Positions 25,647 through 34,777 of a stretch of 64,000 nucleotides of DNA are shown piece by piece. Each line of letters begins with the position of its first letter. The first letter of the stretch is position 1. The notes under the pieces are model-generated. The model was not told the origin of the DNA. It saw only the letters and a program-made list of their open reading frames with translations, and searched no databases. Origin of the DNA: SYAC01 sp046048055 (GTDB lineage Bacteria > Planctomycetota > Phycisphaerae > Phycisphaerales > SM1A02); contig JBJOGW010000028.1 of the NCBI GenBank assembly GCA_046048055.1, positions 1 through 64,000 of the forward strand, written 5' to 3'. Made by a program: the position numbers and the translations under genes.

Positions 25647-26383
25647 GGTGGGCGATCGGCTGCGTGGCCTGCGTCGGGCTTCTGACCGCCTGCGGCACGC
25701 TGCTGCCTCACGCCCCCACGCGCGGACATGCGGCCAGCGGCTTCCTGAGCTCCTATGGCAATCTGGCACCCTCGACCGATCGTCATGACGTGCTGTTCTG
25801 GCGGCTGCCGGGGGATGACTTCGCCGACTTCGACGCGGTGGTGGTGGAGCAGCCGGTGATGCGGCGGCGCCTCGATGACACGCTGCCGTCGCCCACCGAA
25901 CGCGATGAACTCTGCCTGGCCCTTCGATCGGCCGTGGAGCGGGCCGTGCAGCCGCGGTTCAAGGTGCTGCAGGACGATGATGCCGCGAGCCGCGAGCGGC
26001 ACCGCATCTTTCGAGTCAAGCTGGCCGTGACCACGGCCCTGATCGACAACGGCCACGAACCACCGGAACCCGACTGGCAGCGGTGGTCCAGCCATCCGGG
26101 CCGCTTCGCGCTGGAGTGCGAGGCGGTCTGGGCCGACAACGCCCGCCCCATGGCCAAGATGGTGGTGTTCGACCGGGATCGACTGGTGCAGCCCGATGCC
26201 GTGACACCGTGGTCCGAGTGCCGAACGCTCTTCGACGCGTGGGCCGCCGACGTGGCCTGGCTGCTTCAGCCGCCCGTGACAACGGGGCCGGCGGAGTCGT
26301 CGCCAGTCTCGGGCGAGCGATCCGTGCCCGAGGTGCCGGTCGATGGCCCGGCCACCGCGGACTCGTCCGAGGTCTCCACGTAG
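25643..26383 (+). CDS. DUF3313-like lipoprotein
   Basis: A 246-residue protein with a lipoprotein signal (lipobox LLTAC, Cys near residue 17). The opening of the mature part, SGFLSSYGNLAPS, and the strand DFDAVVVEQPVM match DUF3313 lipoproteins, whose function is unknown. The C-terminal 40 residues are low-complexity Ser/Pro/Thr. The ATG overlaps the Usp stop by 4 bp. The last 118 bp overlap the 3' end of the convergent adaptor gene, and both proteins end there in low-complexity tails. Confidence 0.72.
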   Translation: MRWAIGCVACVGLLTACGTLLPHAPTRGHAASGFLSSYGNLAPSTDRHDVLFWRLPGDDFADFDAVVVEQPVMRRRLDDTLPSPTERDELCLALRSAVERAVQPRFKVLQDDDAASRERHRIFRVKLAVTTALIDNGHEPPEPDWQRWSSHPGRFALECEAVWADNARPMAKMVVFDRDRLVQPDAVTPWSECRTLFDAWAADVAWLLQPPVTTGPAESSPVSGERSVPEVPVDGPATADSSEVST

Positions 26384-27414
26384 ACGTCGAGCACCTGCCC
26401 GGGCAGCACGCCCGGCTCGTCCTGCACGAAACGGTAGATCAGCTGCAGCACGCGGGTGTCGATGCGCTCCGAGTTCTCGCCCGTCAGCGTTCGCTTGGGA
26501 ATCACCACGGGCACGGTGCGCACGTAGGCGATCGGGAACTCCACGCGCTTGCCGCCGCGCAGCACGGCCACGGCACGCCCCGAGGGGTCGAAGCGCCACG
26601 CATCCAGCTCGTCCACGTCCACGCGAATGTGCAGTGGCGACAACTGGCCCAGCGTGACCAGTCCGTCGCCGCCACCCGAACTGGCCGAGGCGAATTGTCC
26701 GGCCCGCGCGGTCACGCGCAGGATGGTGGCGTCGATCGGTGCCCGCACCACGCTGCGATCCAGGTCGGTCTCCAGCGCCCGTACCTCGGCCTCGGTCACC
26801 TGCACGTCGGCGCGGGCGATGGCCAGGTCCTCGGGGTAGGTCCCGATTCGCACCGCCGTCAGGTCCGCCTGCGCCTCGGCGAGCCGCGCCTTGGCGTTGG
26901 CAAGCTCGTACTCGCGCGTGGGCCGCTCGTTGGGACTGATCGCGGTGGGATCGGTGATCTGGTTCAGGCGATCCAACCGCGACTGGGCATCCTGCATCGC
27001 CGCCTGACGCTGCGCGACGACCGCCTCGGCCCTGGCCAGGTCCTCGGCACGGGGCAGCGACTCCAGCTGGGCCAGCTTGCGACGCGCCACCTCCTGCCGG
27101 GCCTGCGCCGACTGCAGTTGCGTCCGCAGCATGCGCTGGTCGATCACGAAGAGCGGCTGTCCCGCCTTCACGTCATCGCCTTCCTGCACCTCCACGCGTT
27201 CCACCACGCCGGCCAGCGGCGTGCCCACGTTCACGATCTCGGTCACGGGTTCCACCAGTCCGCTGCCGGCCACGCGGTTGCTGAAGGGGCTGCGCGTGGG
27301 CTCGCCACTGGGCGGAGCGCTGGGGGGCGGGGCCGCCTGCTTGCGGACGGTGTGAACGGCCAGGGCCACGCCGGCCACCGCCAGCACCGGAAGCAGCAGC
27401 ATGCGGATCCTCAC
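26266..27414 (-). CDS. Periplasmic adaptor subunit of an ABC exporter (HlyD/MacA-type)
   Basis: A 382-residue membrane-fusion protein: an N-terminal membrane anchor (about 4-22), a first half-lipoyl segment (VERVEVQEGDDVKAGQPLFVID), a long helical hairpin (about 95-210) and a second half-lipoyl segment (VVRAPIDATILRVTARAGQFA), followed by a beta-barrel. The tail after about residue 345 is Ser/Thr/Gly-rich. It would bridge the inner-membrane pump to the outer membrane. The GTG start at 27414 overlaps the ATPase stop (GTGA). The 3' end overlaps the DUF3313 gene by 118 bp. The substrate is unknown. Confidence 0.88.
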   Translation of the reverse strand: MRIRMLLLPVLAVAGVALAVHTVRKQAAPPPSAPPSGEPTRSPFSNRVAGSGLVEPVTEIVNVGTPLAGVVERVEVQEGDDVKAGQPLFVIDQRMLRTQLQSAQARQEVARRKLAQLESLPRAEDLARAEAVVAQRQAAMQDAQSRLDRLNQITDPTAISPNERPTREYELANAKARLAEAQADLTAVRIGTYPEDLAIARADVQVTEAEVRALETDLDRSVVRAPIDATILRVTARAGQFASASSGGGDGLVTLGQLSPLHIRVDVDELDAWRFDPSGRAVAVLRGGKRVEFPIAYVRTVPVVIPKRTLTGENSERIDTRVLQLIYRFVQDEPGVLPGQVLDVYVETSDESAVAGPSTGTSGTDRSPETGDDSAGPVVTGG

Positions 27415-28157
27415 GAGGCGGTCTCCTCGGCACGGACGGCGGCTCGAAGGGCCGCGATCTCGTCCTGCGCGTTCACCACGCGCGTGACCAGCCCGTCGTC
27501 CATGTGCACGATGCGGTCGGCGAAGTGGAAGATGCGCTCGTCGTGCGTCACCAGGACCACCAATCTATCCGGCCGGCAGCCCTGCTCCCGGATCAGCTGC
27601 ATGACCAGCTGTCCCGTGGCGCCGTCGAGGGCGCTGGTGGGCTCGTCGCACACCAGGATGCTCGGCCCATGCACCAGGCTTCGCGCGATCGCCACGCGCT
27701 GCTGCTGGCCGCCACTGAGCTTGTTGGGCCGGGACTGCTCGCGGCCCCTCAGGCCCACCCGCTCCACCAGTTCCGCGGCACGTTCCAGGCTGGACCGACG
27801 CGTCTCGCCACGCAGCAGCAGCGGAATGGCCACGTTCTCCAGCACGCTGATCTGGGGAACCAGGTTGAACTGCTGGAAGATGAACCCCACGTGCCGCCGA
27901 CGCCACAGCGTGCGCGCCCGGTTGTTCAGTCCGTCCGGGTCCACTCCCGCCAGCTGCAGCGATCCCCCGTCGCGCGAGAGCAGCCCGGCCAGGATGCTGA
28001 TGAGCGTGGTCTTGCCGCAGCCGCTGGGACCCACCAGGGCCACCATCTCGCCGAACGCGGCCCGCAGGTCCACGCCGCGCAGGGCCGTCACGGCCGAGTC
28101 GCCCGACCCGTAGGTCTTGCGGATGCCGGTGGCGGCGATGGCGAGCGTGGCGGTCAT
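27411..28157 (-). CDS. ABC transporter ATPase (LolD/MacB-type)
   Basis: A 248-residue ATPase with Walker A GPSGCGKTT, signature LSGGQQQRVAIARSLV, Walker B ILVCDEPTSALD and the H-loop VTHDERI. The ETD-rich LolD/DevA type pairs with FtsX-like permeases. It lies between the permease (overlap at 28154-28157, ATGA) and the adaptor (overlap at 27411-27414), so the three genes are translationally coupled and encode one exporter resembling cyanobacterial DevBCA or a split MacAB. Confidence 0.93.
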   Translation of the reverse strand: MTATLAIAATGIRKTYGSGDSAVTALRGVDLRAAFGEMVALVGPSGCGKTTLISILAGLLSRDGGSLQLAGVDPDGLNNRARTLWRRRHVGFIFQQFNLVPQISVLENVAIPLLLRGETRRSSLERAAELVERVGLRGREQSRPNKLSGGQQQRVAIARSLVHGPSILVCDEPTSALDGATGQLVMQLIREQGCRPDRLVVLVTHDERIFHFADRIVHMDDGLVTRVVNAQDEIAALRAAVRAEETAS

Positions 28158-29317
28158 CCGCTGAAGACTTCCTTGGGATCCAGCCGGATCACCTTGAGCA
28201 TGCTCAGCGAGCTTGCCCCGAGCACGATGATGGTCACCGCCCCCGCGCTGATCAGCGGAAGCTGCCAGATCAGCTTGAACGCCAGCCGGTCCGGCGGCAC
28301 GGAGAGCCCGAAGAGCGACGTGGCACCCAGCCCCAGCCCAAGTCCCAGCACGCCGGCCGCCAACCCCTGCAGCGCCACCATGCCCAGCAGCTGCGCGCTG
28401 GTCGCGCCCATGGCCTTCATGGCGCCGAAGTACTTCAGGTTGTCCAGCGTGAAGTTGTAGAACATCTGTCCGGCGATGGCCACGCCGACCAGGAACCCGA
28501 GCAGGATGGCGATGCCGAAGTTGATCGGGATGCCGGTCTGCTTCATCCAGTATTCCAGCGTCTTCCAGCTGAACTCGGATGGCGTGTAGGCGCTCAGACC
28601 CGTCTCGCGCTCGATGCGGTCCTTGAGCACCAGCACATCCTCGCCGGGCGCCGCCTTGACCAGCACCATGCTCAGCGTGCGCCGATTGGCCGGCGCAAAG
28701 CCGATGGCGCGGAAGTACGTGGTGTAGATGGTGGGCACGTTCTGGAAACTGGGCCGCGTCTGGGCGATGCCCACCACCACCGCCCGCTTCTCGTTCAACT
28801 CGAGCACGTCACCCACCTGCATGGGGCGCCTGGGACCATCGGGATCGTCGGTGGCCGGCTGCATGAGCTGCTTGTTGGCGCCGCGCGTCTCCACGAAGAT
28901 GGCATCGGGCTTGCGCAGGTCCTCCACGCTTCCCTCCAGGACCACGGCCGGGGCACCGATCAGCGTGGCATCGTCCACTCCGATCACGTCGCAGAGCTGG
29001 CGCCCCCCATTGGGCAGCTTGGCCACCAGGATGCTCTTGAACAGCGGGCTGGCCCACTCCACCCCGCGCACGCTGCGCACGCGGTCCAGCGCGGTCACGG
29101 GCATGGGCTTGGTGTCATCCACGAACTGGAGCGTGGGATCGGCCACCCACAGGTCGGCCTGCGGAATCTCCTCGATCATGGCGTAGGTGCGCGTCATCAG
29201 CCCCACGAAGATGGCGCTCTGCTGGGTGATCAGCAGCGTGGCGAACGTGAGTCCCAGCAGGATGCCGTAGAACTTGGCGCTGTCTCCAAAGAGCATCTGC
29301 AGGGCGATGCGGCGCAT
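28154..29317 (-). CDS. ABC transporter permease (FtsX/MacB-type)
   Basis: A 387-residue membrane protein with the FtsX-type layout: one N-terminal membrane helix (about 20-42), a periplasmic domain of about 200 residues, and three C-terminal helices (about 255-280, 305-330 and 345-372), ending with a conserved LDPKEVFSG. It lacks a fused ATPase, as in DevC. First gene of the permease-ATPase-adaptor operon; it starts 3 bp after the kup stop on the same strand, so kup may be co-transcribed. Confidence 0.88.
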   Translation of the reverse strand: MRRIALQMLFGDSAKFYGILLGLTFATLLITQQSAIFVGLMTRTYAMIEEIPQADLWVADPTLQFVDDTKPMPVTALDRVRSVRGVEWASPLFKSILVAKLPNGGRQLCDVIGVDDATLIGAPAVVLEGSVEDLRKPDAIFVETRGANKQLMQPATDDPDGPRRPMQVGDVLELNEKRAVVVGIAQTRPSFQNVPTIYTTYFRAIGFAPANRRTLSMVLVKAAPGEDVLVLKDRIERETGLSAYTPSEFSWKTLEYWMKQTGIPINFGIAILLGFLVGVAIAGQMFYNFTLDNLKYFGAMKAMGATSAQLLGMVALQGLAAGVLGLGLGLGATSLFGLSVPPDRLAFKLIWQLPLISAGAVTIIVLGASSLSMLKVIRLDPKEVFSG

Positions 29318-29320
29318 GGG

Positions 29321-31294
29321 CTACAGCTGCATCTGCACGCCGAACTCGACCACGCGGTCCGGCGGCAGGTTGAAGAAGCGGATGCTGTCCACGGCCTGGT
29401 CGCTCAGGTGCGCGAACAGCCGCTTGCGCCACCGGGCCATGGGCGCATCGCCGGTGGGCAGCACCACCATCCGCCGCGCGAAGTACGTGGTGGTCTCGGC
29501 ATCCCAGTCCAGCCCCTGCTCGCGGGCCCGCTCCATGAAGCGCGGAATGTCGGGCGTCTCCATGAAGCCGCACAGGGCGGTCATCTTCCAGAAACCATCC
29601 GGCATCCACTCCAGCCGCACCTGGCGGCCCGGGTGGACCATGGGCACGTGCGCCACGTTCACGCTGACCAGGATCACCTGCTTGTGCAGCACATGGCTGT
29701 GCTCCACGAAGGCGGCCAGCGAGAACGGCGTGGCACTGCTGGTGGTCAGGAAGACCGCCGTGCCAGGCACGCGCGGCACCGCCTCGCTCCACAGCGAGGC
29801 CAGGAAGTCGTGGATGTTGCTGCTGGCGTCGGCGATCTTGCGGCCGATCAGGTAGCTGCCCTGCACCCACGTGCTCATCACCACGGCCGCACCCACGCCG
29901 ATCATGAGCGCGAACCAGCCGCCCGAGGGCAGCTTGAGCAGGTTGGAGACCAGGAACGCGCCGTCGATCGCCAGGAACACCGAGGCCATCACCGCCACCT
30001 GCCATCGCTTCCAGCGCCACAACCTGCGGGCCACGAATGCCAGCAGCACGGTGGTGATGCAGAAGGTGGCGGTGACCGCCACGCCGTAGGCGTTGGCCAG
30101 GTTGGCACTGTTCTCGAACCAGATCACCGTGACCACGCATCCCACCAGCATGAGCAGGTTCACCTGCGGCACGTAGATCTGGCCCTCGGTCACGCGACTG
30201 GTGTGGACCACCTCGAGGCGTGGCAGGAATCCCATGCGCATCGCCTGTCGGGCGATGCTGAACACGCCGCTGATCATGGCCTGGCTGGCGATGATGGCGG
30301 CCACCGTGGCCAGGATGAGCAACGGCAGCCGCACCGCCTCTGGCGCGACCTCATAGAAGGGGTTGAAGGCCGCGAAGTTGTCGGCGTTCAGCGCACCGCT
30401 CCGCACCTGCGCCAGGGTGAAGGCCCCTTGCCCGAAGTAGTTGAGCAGCAGGGCTGGGTAGACCAGTCCGTACCAGGCGATGCGGATCGGGCGCAGGCCG
30501 AAGTGGCCCACATCGGCGTAGAGGGCCTCGGCCCCGGTGCAGACCAGCACCACCGCCCCGAGCAGCGTGAAGGCGTGCCACGGCGCCTGACCCACGAACG
30601 ACACGGCCCAGGCTGGATTCACCGCGCGAAGCACGCTCCACTCCTGGCCAATGCCGTGCAGGCCCAGCGCCGCCAGCGCGAGGAACCACACGATCATCAC
30701 CGGACCGAACAGGGCGCCGATCCGACCCGTGCCGAACTGCTGCACCACGAACAGGCCCACGATGATGGTCAGCGAGATCGGCATGACCGCCGACTTGACC
30801 CACCCCGTGTCCGCCAATGGCAGCTTCTCCAGGCCCTCCACGGCCGAGAGCACCGAGATGCTTGGCGTGATGATGCCGTCCCCCAGCAGCAGGCCCGCCC
30901 CCAGGACGGTCAGCAGCGACAACCAGAGTTTCTCGCGGCTTCGCGCCTCGCGCAGGCTTCGAGGAATGAGCGAAAGCAGCGAGAAGATCCCGCCCTCGCC
31001 ATGATTGGTGGCCCGCATCACCACCAGCAGGTACTTCACGTTCACCACCAGGATCAGGGCCCAGAACAGCAGCGAGAGCACCCCGAGCACGAAGGACTCG
31101 TTCAGGACGTGGCTGGCGCCGTGGTGCAGCACGCACTCCCTGATGGCGTACAGCGGGCTGGTTCCGATGTCGCCGTACACCACACCCAGGGCCGCCAGCG
31201 CCAAGGCTGCGGTTCTCGCCTTGTGCACGCCGCCATCGCCACCGGCGTGGCTCGTCAACGGGGTGCTCGCATCGTCTGAACGGTCGGCCTGCAT
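29321..31294 (-). CDS. kup: Low-affinity potassium transporter Kup
   Basis: Kup is a proton-coupled potassium uptake system. The 657-residue protein opens with the family segment ALGVVYGDIGTSPLYAIREC, has GDGIITPSISVLSAVEGLE near residue 130, about 12 membrane segments to about 450, and a hydrophilic C-terminal domain. E. coli Kup is 622 residues. The ATG at 31294 is chosen; 31318 is an alternative. The open frame runs further, but that extension lies over the divergent zinc-ribbon gene. No c-di-AMP riboswitch fits in the 75-bp upstream gap. Confidence 0.93.
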   Translation of the reverse strand: MQADRSDDASTPLTSHAGGDGGVHKARTAALALAALGVVYGDIGTSPLYAIRECVLHHGASHVLNESFVLGVLSLLFWALILVVNVKYLLVVMRATNHGEGGIFSLLSLIPRSLREARSREKLWLSLLTVLGAGLLLGDGIITPSISVLSAVEGLEKLPLADTGWVKSAVMPISLTIIVGLFVVQQFGTGRIGALFGPVMIVWFLALAALGLHGIGQEWSVLRAVNPAWAVSFVGQAPWHAFTLLGAVVLVCTGAEALYADVGHFGLRPIRIAWYGLVYPALLLNYFGQGAFTLAQVRSGALNADNFAAFNPFYEVAPEAVRLPLLILATVAAIIASQAMISGVFSIARQAMRMGFLPRLEVVHTSRVTEGQIYVPQVNLLMLVGCVVTVIWFENSANLANAYGVAVTATFCITTVLLAFVARRLWRWKRWQVAVMASVFLAIDGAFLVSNLLKLPSGGWFALMIGVGAAVVMSTWVQGSYLIGRKIADASSNIHDFLASLWSEAVPRVPGTAVFLTTSSATPFSLAAFVEHSHVLHKQVILVSVNVAHVPMVHPGRQVRLEWMPDGFWKMTALCGFMETPDIPRFMERAREQGLDWDAETTTYFARRMVVLPTGDAPMARWRKRLFAHLSDQAVDSIRFFNLPPDRVVEFGVQMQL

Positions 31295-31369
31295 GGTGTG
31301 GACCCCGGAATCCAGCATGGTACCGGCGGCTGCCGTTATGATCGCGATTCCGAAACGGAGGATGCACCC

Positions 31370-31669
31370 ATGACGCTTTCCGACCAGGGCTACAACGAAC
31401 TCGAGCGCGTCTTTCATGAGAAGGACGCCGCGTGGCTGAAGGAGCGGCGCGAGCAGCTTGATGCGCAGCGCAAGTCCTCGCAGCAGCGGGGCGGCGACCA
31501 CTGGATGCGCTGCCCCAAGTGCGGCAATCCCCTTCGCGAGGAGAACCTGCACGGCGTGATGATCGATCGCTGCACCGGCTGCGGCGGCATCTACCTGGAC
31601 AAGGGTGAGCTGGAGCTGCTGGCTCGTGCCCAGCCCAGCCTGCTGGCACGACTCTGGGCAAGAGGCTGA
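31370..31669 (+). CDS. Zinc-ribbon protein (zf-TFIIB type)
   Basis: A 99-residue protein. An N-terminal charged helix (about 5-40) is followed by MRCPKCGNPLREEN and IDRCTGCGGIYLDKGELE, two CxxC pairs in the TFIIB-type zinc-ribbon pattern of small bacterial proteins of unknown function. The ATG at 31370 has GGAGG nine bases upstream. It is divergent from kup and ends 4 bp before the convergent holA stop. Confidence 0.8.
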   Translation: MTLSDQGYNELERVFHEKDAAWLKERREQLDAQRKSSQQRGGDHWMRCPKCGNPLREENLHGVMIDRCTGCGGIYLDKGELELLARAQPSLLARLWARG

Positions 31670-31673
31670 TCGC

Positions 31674-32690
31674 TCAGCCGAGCGATCCCGCCATCCGCAC
31701 CATCAGCGTCTCGAACGCCCGGTCCGGCTCCGGCGCGGTGCCGTTCTTGGTGCTGCGGTCGGTTTCCACGGCCATCCGGAACATCGCCGCCGCCTCGGCA
31801 GGCCGCACGTGGCGGGCCGCCCGCGTGAGCGCGAACGCGGACGGGCCCCAAAGCTTCAACGCCTTCGCAACGGCTCCCTCGCTCTCACCCTGCGAAAGCA
31901 GGCAGCTGGCATCATGCAGTTTGCGCGCCAGGTCCACCAGGCTCCAGCCCACCATCACCTCGGGCACGCGGCTCACGCGGAGCAACTCGTCCAACTTGGC
32001 CAGTGCCGCATCCGCGTGACCGGCCAGCACCGGATTCTGGATCTCCCACGCCTGCTCCTCCCGGGAGAGTCCGGTGAACTCCTGCACCACCGCGCGGGTG
32101 ATCACCGTCTCCGCCACGCCTGGACGGGCTGCCGCGGCGGCCAGCTTGCCCAGTTCCGCGTCAAGCCGGCCCAGATCGGGACCGATCTTCTCCACGAGCA
32201 GCTGGATCGCGGCGGGCTCCATCCTCGCCTGGTGGCGCTTGGCGGCGCGTCCGCTGCACCAGTGCATGGCCTCCTCGATCGAGGGACTCTCGCACTTGAT
32301 CACCGCGCCCACCTTGGCCACGAGCTTGTCGAAGTTCCCGGGCCGCCACGTGCCGGCCGTTCGCATGAGCAGCGTGGACTCCGGGGCCGACGCCGCCGCG
32401 TATCCCTCCATGGCGCGGCGCCGGTCCTCGGCTCCCATGAACGCGTCCGCGTTCTCCAGCACCACCAGCTTGTGCGGGGCGAACAAGCCGGGGGTGCGAA
32501 GGCCGTCCAGCACGTCGGCCAGTGACGCCGACGCGCCATCCAGGTCGGTGCGATCCAGCCCGCCGAACGACTTCTGGAGGGCGGCCTCCAGCTGGCGTCC
32601 ACGCTCCAGCCGAAGGAAGGCGTCCTTGCCGTGCAGGACCACGATCCGCATGTCCGCATCGGGCGTGCTCGAGCTGGCCTTGCCTGCCAT
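31674..32690 (-). CDS. holA: DNA polymerase III subunit delta
   Basis: The delta subunit opens the sliding clamp in the clamp-loader complex. The 338-residue protein has the family layout: an N-terminal AAA-like domain without Walker motifs (VVLHGKDAFLRLERGRQL... VVLENADAF), a middle helical part with EKIGPDLGRLDAELGKLA near residue 170, and a C-terminal collar domain (about 215-330) with PVLAGHADAALAKLDELL. The ATG at 32690 is 45 bp from the divergent astB start. Recognition rests on this layout, as HolA proteins are poorly conserved. Confidence 0.85.
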   Translation of the reverse strand: MAGKASSSTPDADMRIVVLHGKDAFLRLERGRQLEAALQKSFGGLDRTDLDGASASLADVLDGLRTPGLFAPHKLVVLENADAFMGAEDRRRAMEGYAAASAPESTLLMRTAGTWRPGNFDKLVAKVGAVIKCESPSIEEAMHWCSGRAAKRHQARMEPAAIQLLVEKIGPDLGRLDAELGKLAAAAARPGVAETVITRAVVQEFTGLSREEQAWEIQNPVLAGHADAALAKLDELLRVSRVPEVMVGWSLVDLARKLHDASCLLSQGESEGAVAKALKLWGPSAFALTRAARHVRPAEAAAMFRMAVETDRSTKNGTAPEPDRAFETLMVRMAGSLG

Positions 32691-32735
32691 CGCCCCACTG
32701 TATCCGCGGGCAAGCCCCTACATTGCACCGGTCCC

Positions 32736-34070
32736 ATGGTCGAACTGAACATCGACGGGCTGGTGGGCCCCACCCACAACTACGCGGGCCTGAGCGAAGG
32801 CAACGTGGCCAGCCGCGCCAATGCGCTCGCCGTGTCGCAGCCGCGCCAGGCGGCCCTGCAGGGACTGGCCAAGATGGAGCACGTGGCGGCGCTGGGCCTG
32901 CCGCAGGCATTCCTGCCGCCGCACGAGCGGCCAGCGATGTGGGCGCTGCGCCGGGCCGGCTTCGGCGGCTCCGATGCCGAGGTGCTGGCCCGCGTGGCCG
33001 CGGAACGCCCCGCGTTGCTGGCCCAGTGCTGCAGCGCCAGTGCCATGTGGACCGCCAACGCCGCCACCGCGGCACCCGCCATCGACACCACCGATGGCCG
33101 CACGCACCTGGTGGTGGCCAACCTGCGCGCCATGCCGCACCGGCGCCTCGAGCCCGAACAGACGCTGGCGCTGCTGCAGGCCCTGCTTCCCGATCGCGAT
33201 CGGGTGGTGGTGCACGCGGCGCTGCCCTCGGACGGACCGATGGGCGACGAGGGCGCCGCCAACCACACGCGGTTGCTTCGCGCCGACGGCACGGGCGTGC
33301 ACATCTTCGTGTTCGGCGCCCGCTCGGATGGACACGACCCCGCGCCCACCCACTTTCCCGCACGGCAGACGCTCGAGGCCAGCCAGGCCGTGGCCCGCAC
33401 GCTGCATCTGGACGCCGATCGCTGCGTGTTCGTGCAGCAGTCGCCGCAGGCCATCGATGCCGGCGTGTTCCACAACGACGTGATCGCGGTGGGCAGCGAG
33501 CGCACGCTCCTGCACCATCAGGATGCCTTTCTGGACACCCCGGAGGCCCTGCGGCAGGTCGACCGGGCCATGGGCGGTGGCCTGGTGCCGGTGCAGGTGC
33601 ATCGTGACGAACTCACCGTGGCGGAGGCGGTCCAGACCTACCTGTTCAACTCCCAGCTGCTGCACGTGGGGCATGGCAACCAGATGCTGGTGTGCCCATC
33701 CGAGGTGGAGCACCATCCGCGTGCCCGGGCGGTGGTGGACCGCGTGATCGCCGATCCCGGCAACCCGATCCACGGCGTCATGTACCTGGACGTGCGTGAG
33801 AGCATGCGCAACGGCGGCGGGCCGGCCTGCCTGCGGCTTCGTCTGCCGATCGCCCAGGAGGACCTGCAGCGCGTGCATCCGGGATTCCTGCTCACGCCGG
33901 ATCGCGCTGCCTGGCTGCGCGGCTGGATCGATCGAACCTATCCCGAGCGCCTGGAGCCCGCGGACCTGGGCCGCCTGGAACTGCTGGAGCGCTCGCGCGA
34001 GGCGCTGCAGGAACTGTCGCAGTGGATCGGGGCCGGACCTCTCCATCCGTTCCAGCACACGGCACGGTGA
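32736..34070 (+). CDS. astB: N-succinylarginine dihydrolase
   Basis: AstB converts N2-succinylarginine to N2-succinylornithine, ammonia and CO2 in the AST pathway of arginine breakdown. The 444-residue protein (E. coli AstB is 447) begins ELNIDGLVGPTHNYAGLSEGN. It has MWTANAATAAP, the conserved LLHHQDAF, and near the C-terminus the NGGGPACLRLR segment with the nucleophilic Cys. No astA, C, D or E gene is in the window, so pathway completeness is unknown. It is divergent from holA. Confidence 0.93.
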   Translation: MVELNIDGLVGPTHNYAGLSEGNVASRANALAVSQPRQAALQGLAKMEHVAALGLPQAFLPPHERPAMWALRRAGFGGSDAEVLARVAAERPALLAQCCSASAMWTANAATAAPAIDTTDGRTHLVVANLRAMPHRRLEPEQTLALLQALLPDRDRVVVHAALPSDGPMGDEGAANHTRLLRADGTGVHIFVFGARSDGHDPAPTHFPARQTLEASQAVARTLHLDADRCVFVQQSPQAIDAGVFHNDVIAVGSERTLLHHQDAFLDTPEALRQVDRAMGGGLVPVQVHRDELTVAEAVQTYLFNSQLLHVGHGNQMLVCPSEVEHHPRARAVVDRVIADPGNPIHGVMYLDVRESMRNGGGPACLRLRLPIAQEDLQRVHPGFLLTPDRAAWLRGWIDRTYPERLEPADLGRLELLERSREALQELSQWIGAGPLHPFQHTAR

Positions 34071-34109
34071 CGCCGACGTCGGCCTGCGGTCACTATCATT
34101 CCGCATTCC

Positions 34110-34748
34110 ATGCTGAAGACCTCCCCCGCTCTCCCACCCGAGGTGCTCGCCGGGCTGCCTCGCGAGCTCGTGGCCTCGATCCAGTACCAGCGCACCCGCG
34201 AGATGAGCATCGACGAGCTGCTCCTCGAGAACCGCGTGGTGTTCCTGATCGGCGAGATCAACCACGCCAGCGCCGCCCGCGTGATGATGCAGATGCTCTA
34301 CCTGGAGAACCAGAAGCGCGGCCAGGACATCAACTTCTACATCAACAGCCCAGGTGGGGCCGTGGACGACACGCTGGCCATCTACGACACCATGCAGTTC
34401 ATCAGCAGCGAGGTGGCCACGTTCTGCATCGGACGGGCCTATTCGGGCGGTGCGGTGCTGCTGGCCAGCGGCCACCCGGGCAAGCGGCACATCCTGCCGC
34501 ACGCCAAGGTCATGATCCACCAGCCCTTCGGCGGCGTGGGCGGGCAGACCACCGACATCCAGATCCAGGCCGAGCAGATCATCAAGGACAAGCGCATGCT
34601 CAACGAGATCCTGGCCCGGCACACCGGCCAGAAGGTGGAGCAGGTGGCGAAGGATGGCGAGCGCGACAAGTACTTCAACGCCTCCGAGGCCAAGGCCTAT
34701 GGCCTGGTCGACGAGATCGCCACCTTCCCCGACAAGTCCAAGAAGTGA
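34110..34748 (+). CDS. clpP: ATP-dependent Clp protease proteolytic subunit, first copy
   Basis: A 212-residue ClpP. The catalytic Ser is in GRAYSGGAVLLASG (usual form GQAASMGAVLLAAG), the His in VMIHQPFGG and the Asp in GERDKYF, so the triad is intact, though the Ser surroundings are atypical. An N-terminal extension of about 20 residues precedes the core. It forms a tetradecameric chamber fed by ClpX or ClpA/C, not present in the window. The second clpP follows 29 bp downstream on the same strand, and the two may form a mixed complex. Confidence 0.95.
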   Translation: MLKTSPALPPEVLAGLPRELVASIQYQRTREMSIDELLLENRVVFLIGEINHASAARVMMQMLYLENQKRGQDINFYINSPGGAVDDTLAIYDTMQFISSEVATFCIGRAYSGGAVLLASGHPGKRHILPHAKVMIHQPFGGVGGQTTDIQIQAEQIIKDKRMLNEILARHTGQKVEQVAKDGERDKYFNASEAKAYGLVDEIATFPDKSKK

Positions 34749-34777
34749 GCCCGGCCAACCTTCCCACGGAACCCACC

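Noticed and set aside
26083..28113. A 676-codon open frame opposite the exporter adaptor and ATPase genes
   Set aside because: No domain; Arg/His/Gln-rich shadow of two well-supported genes.
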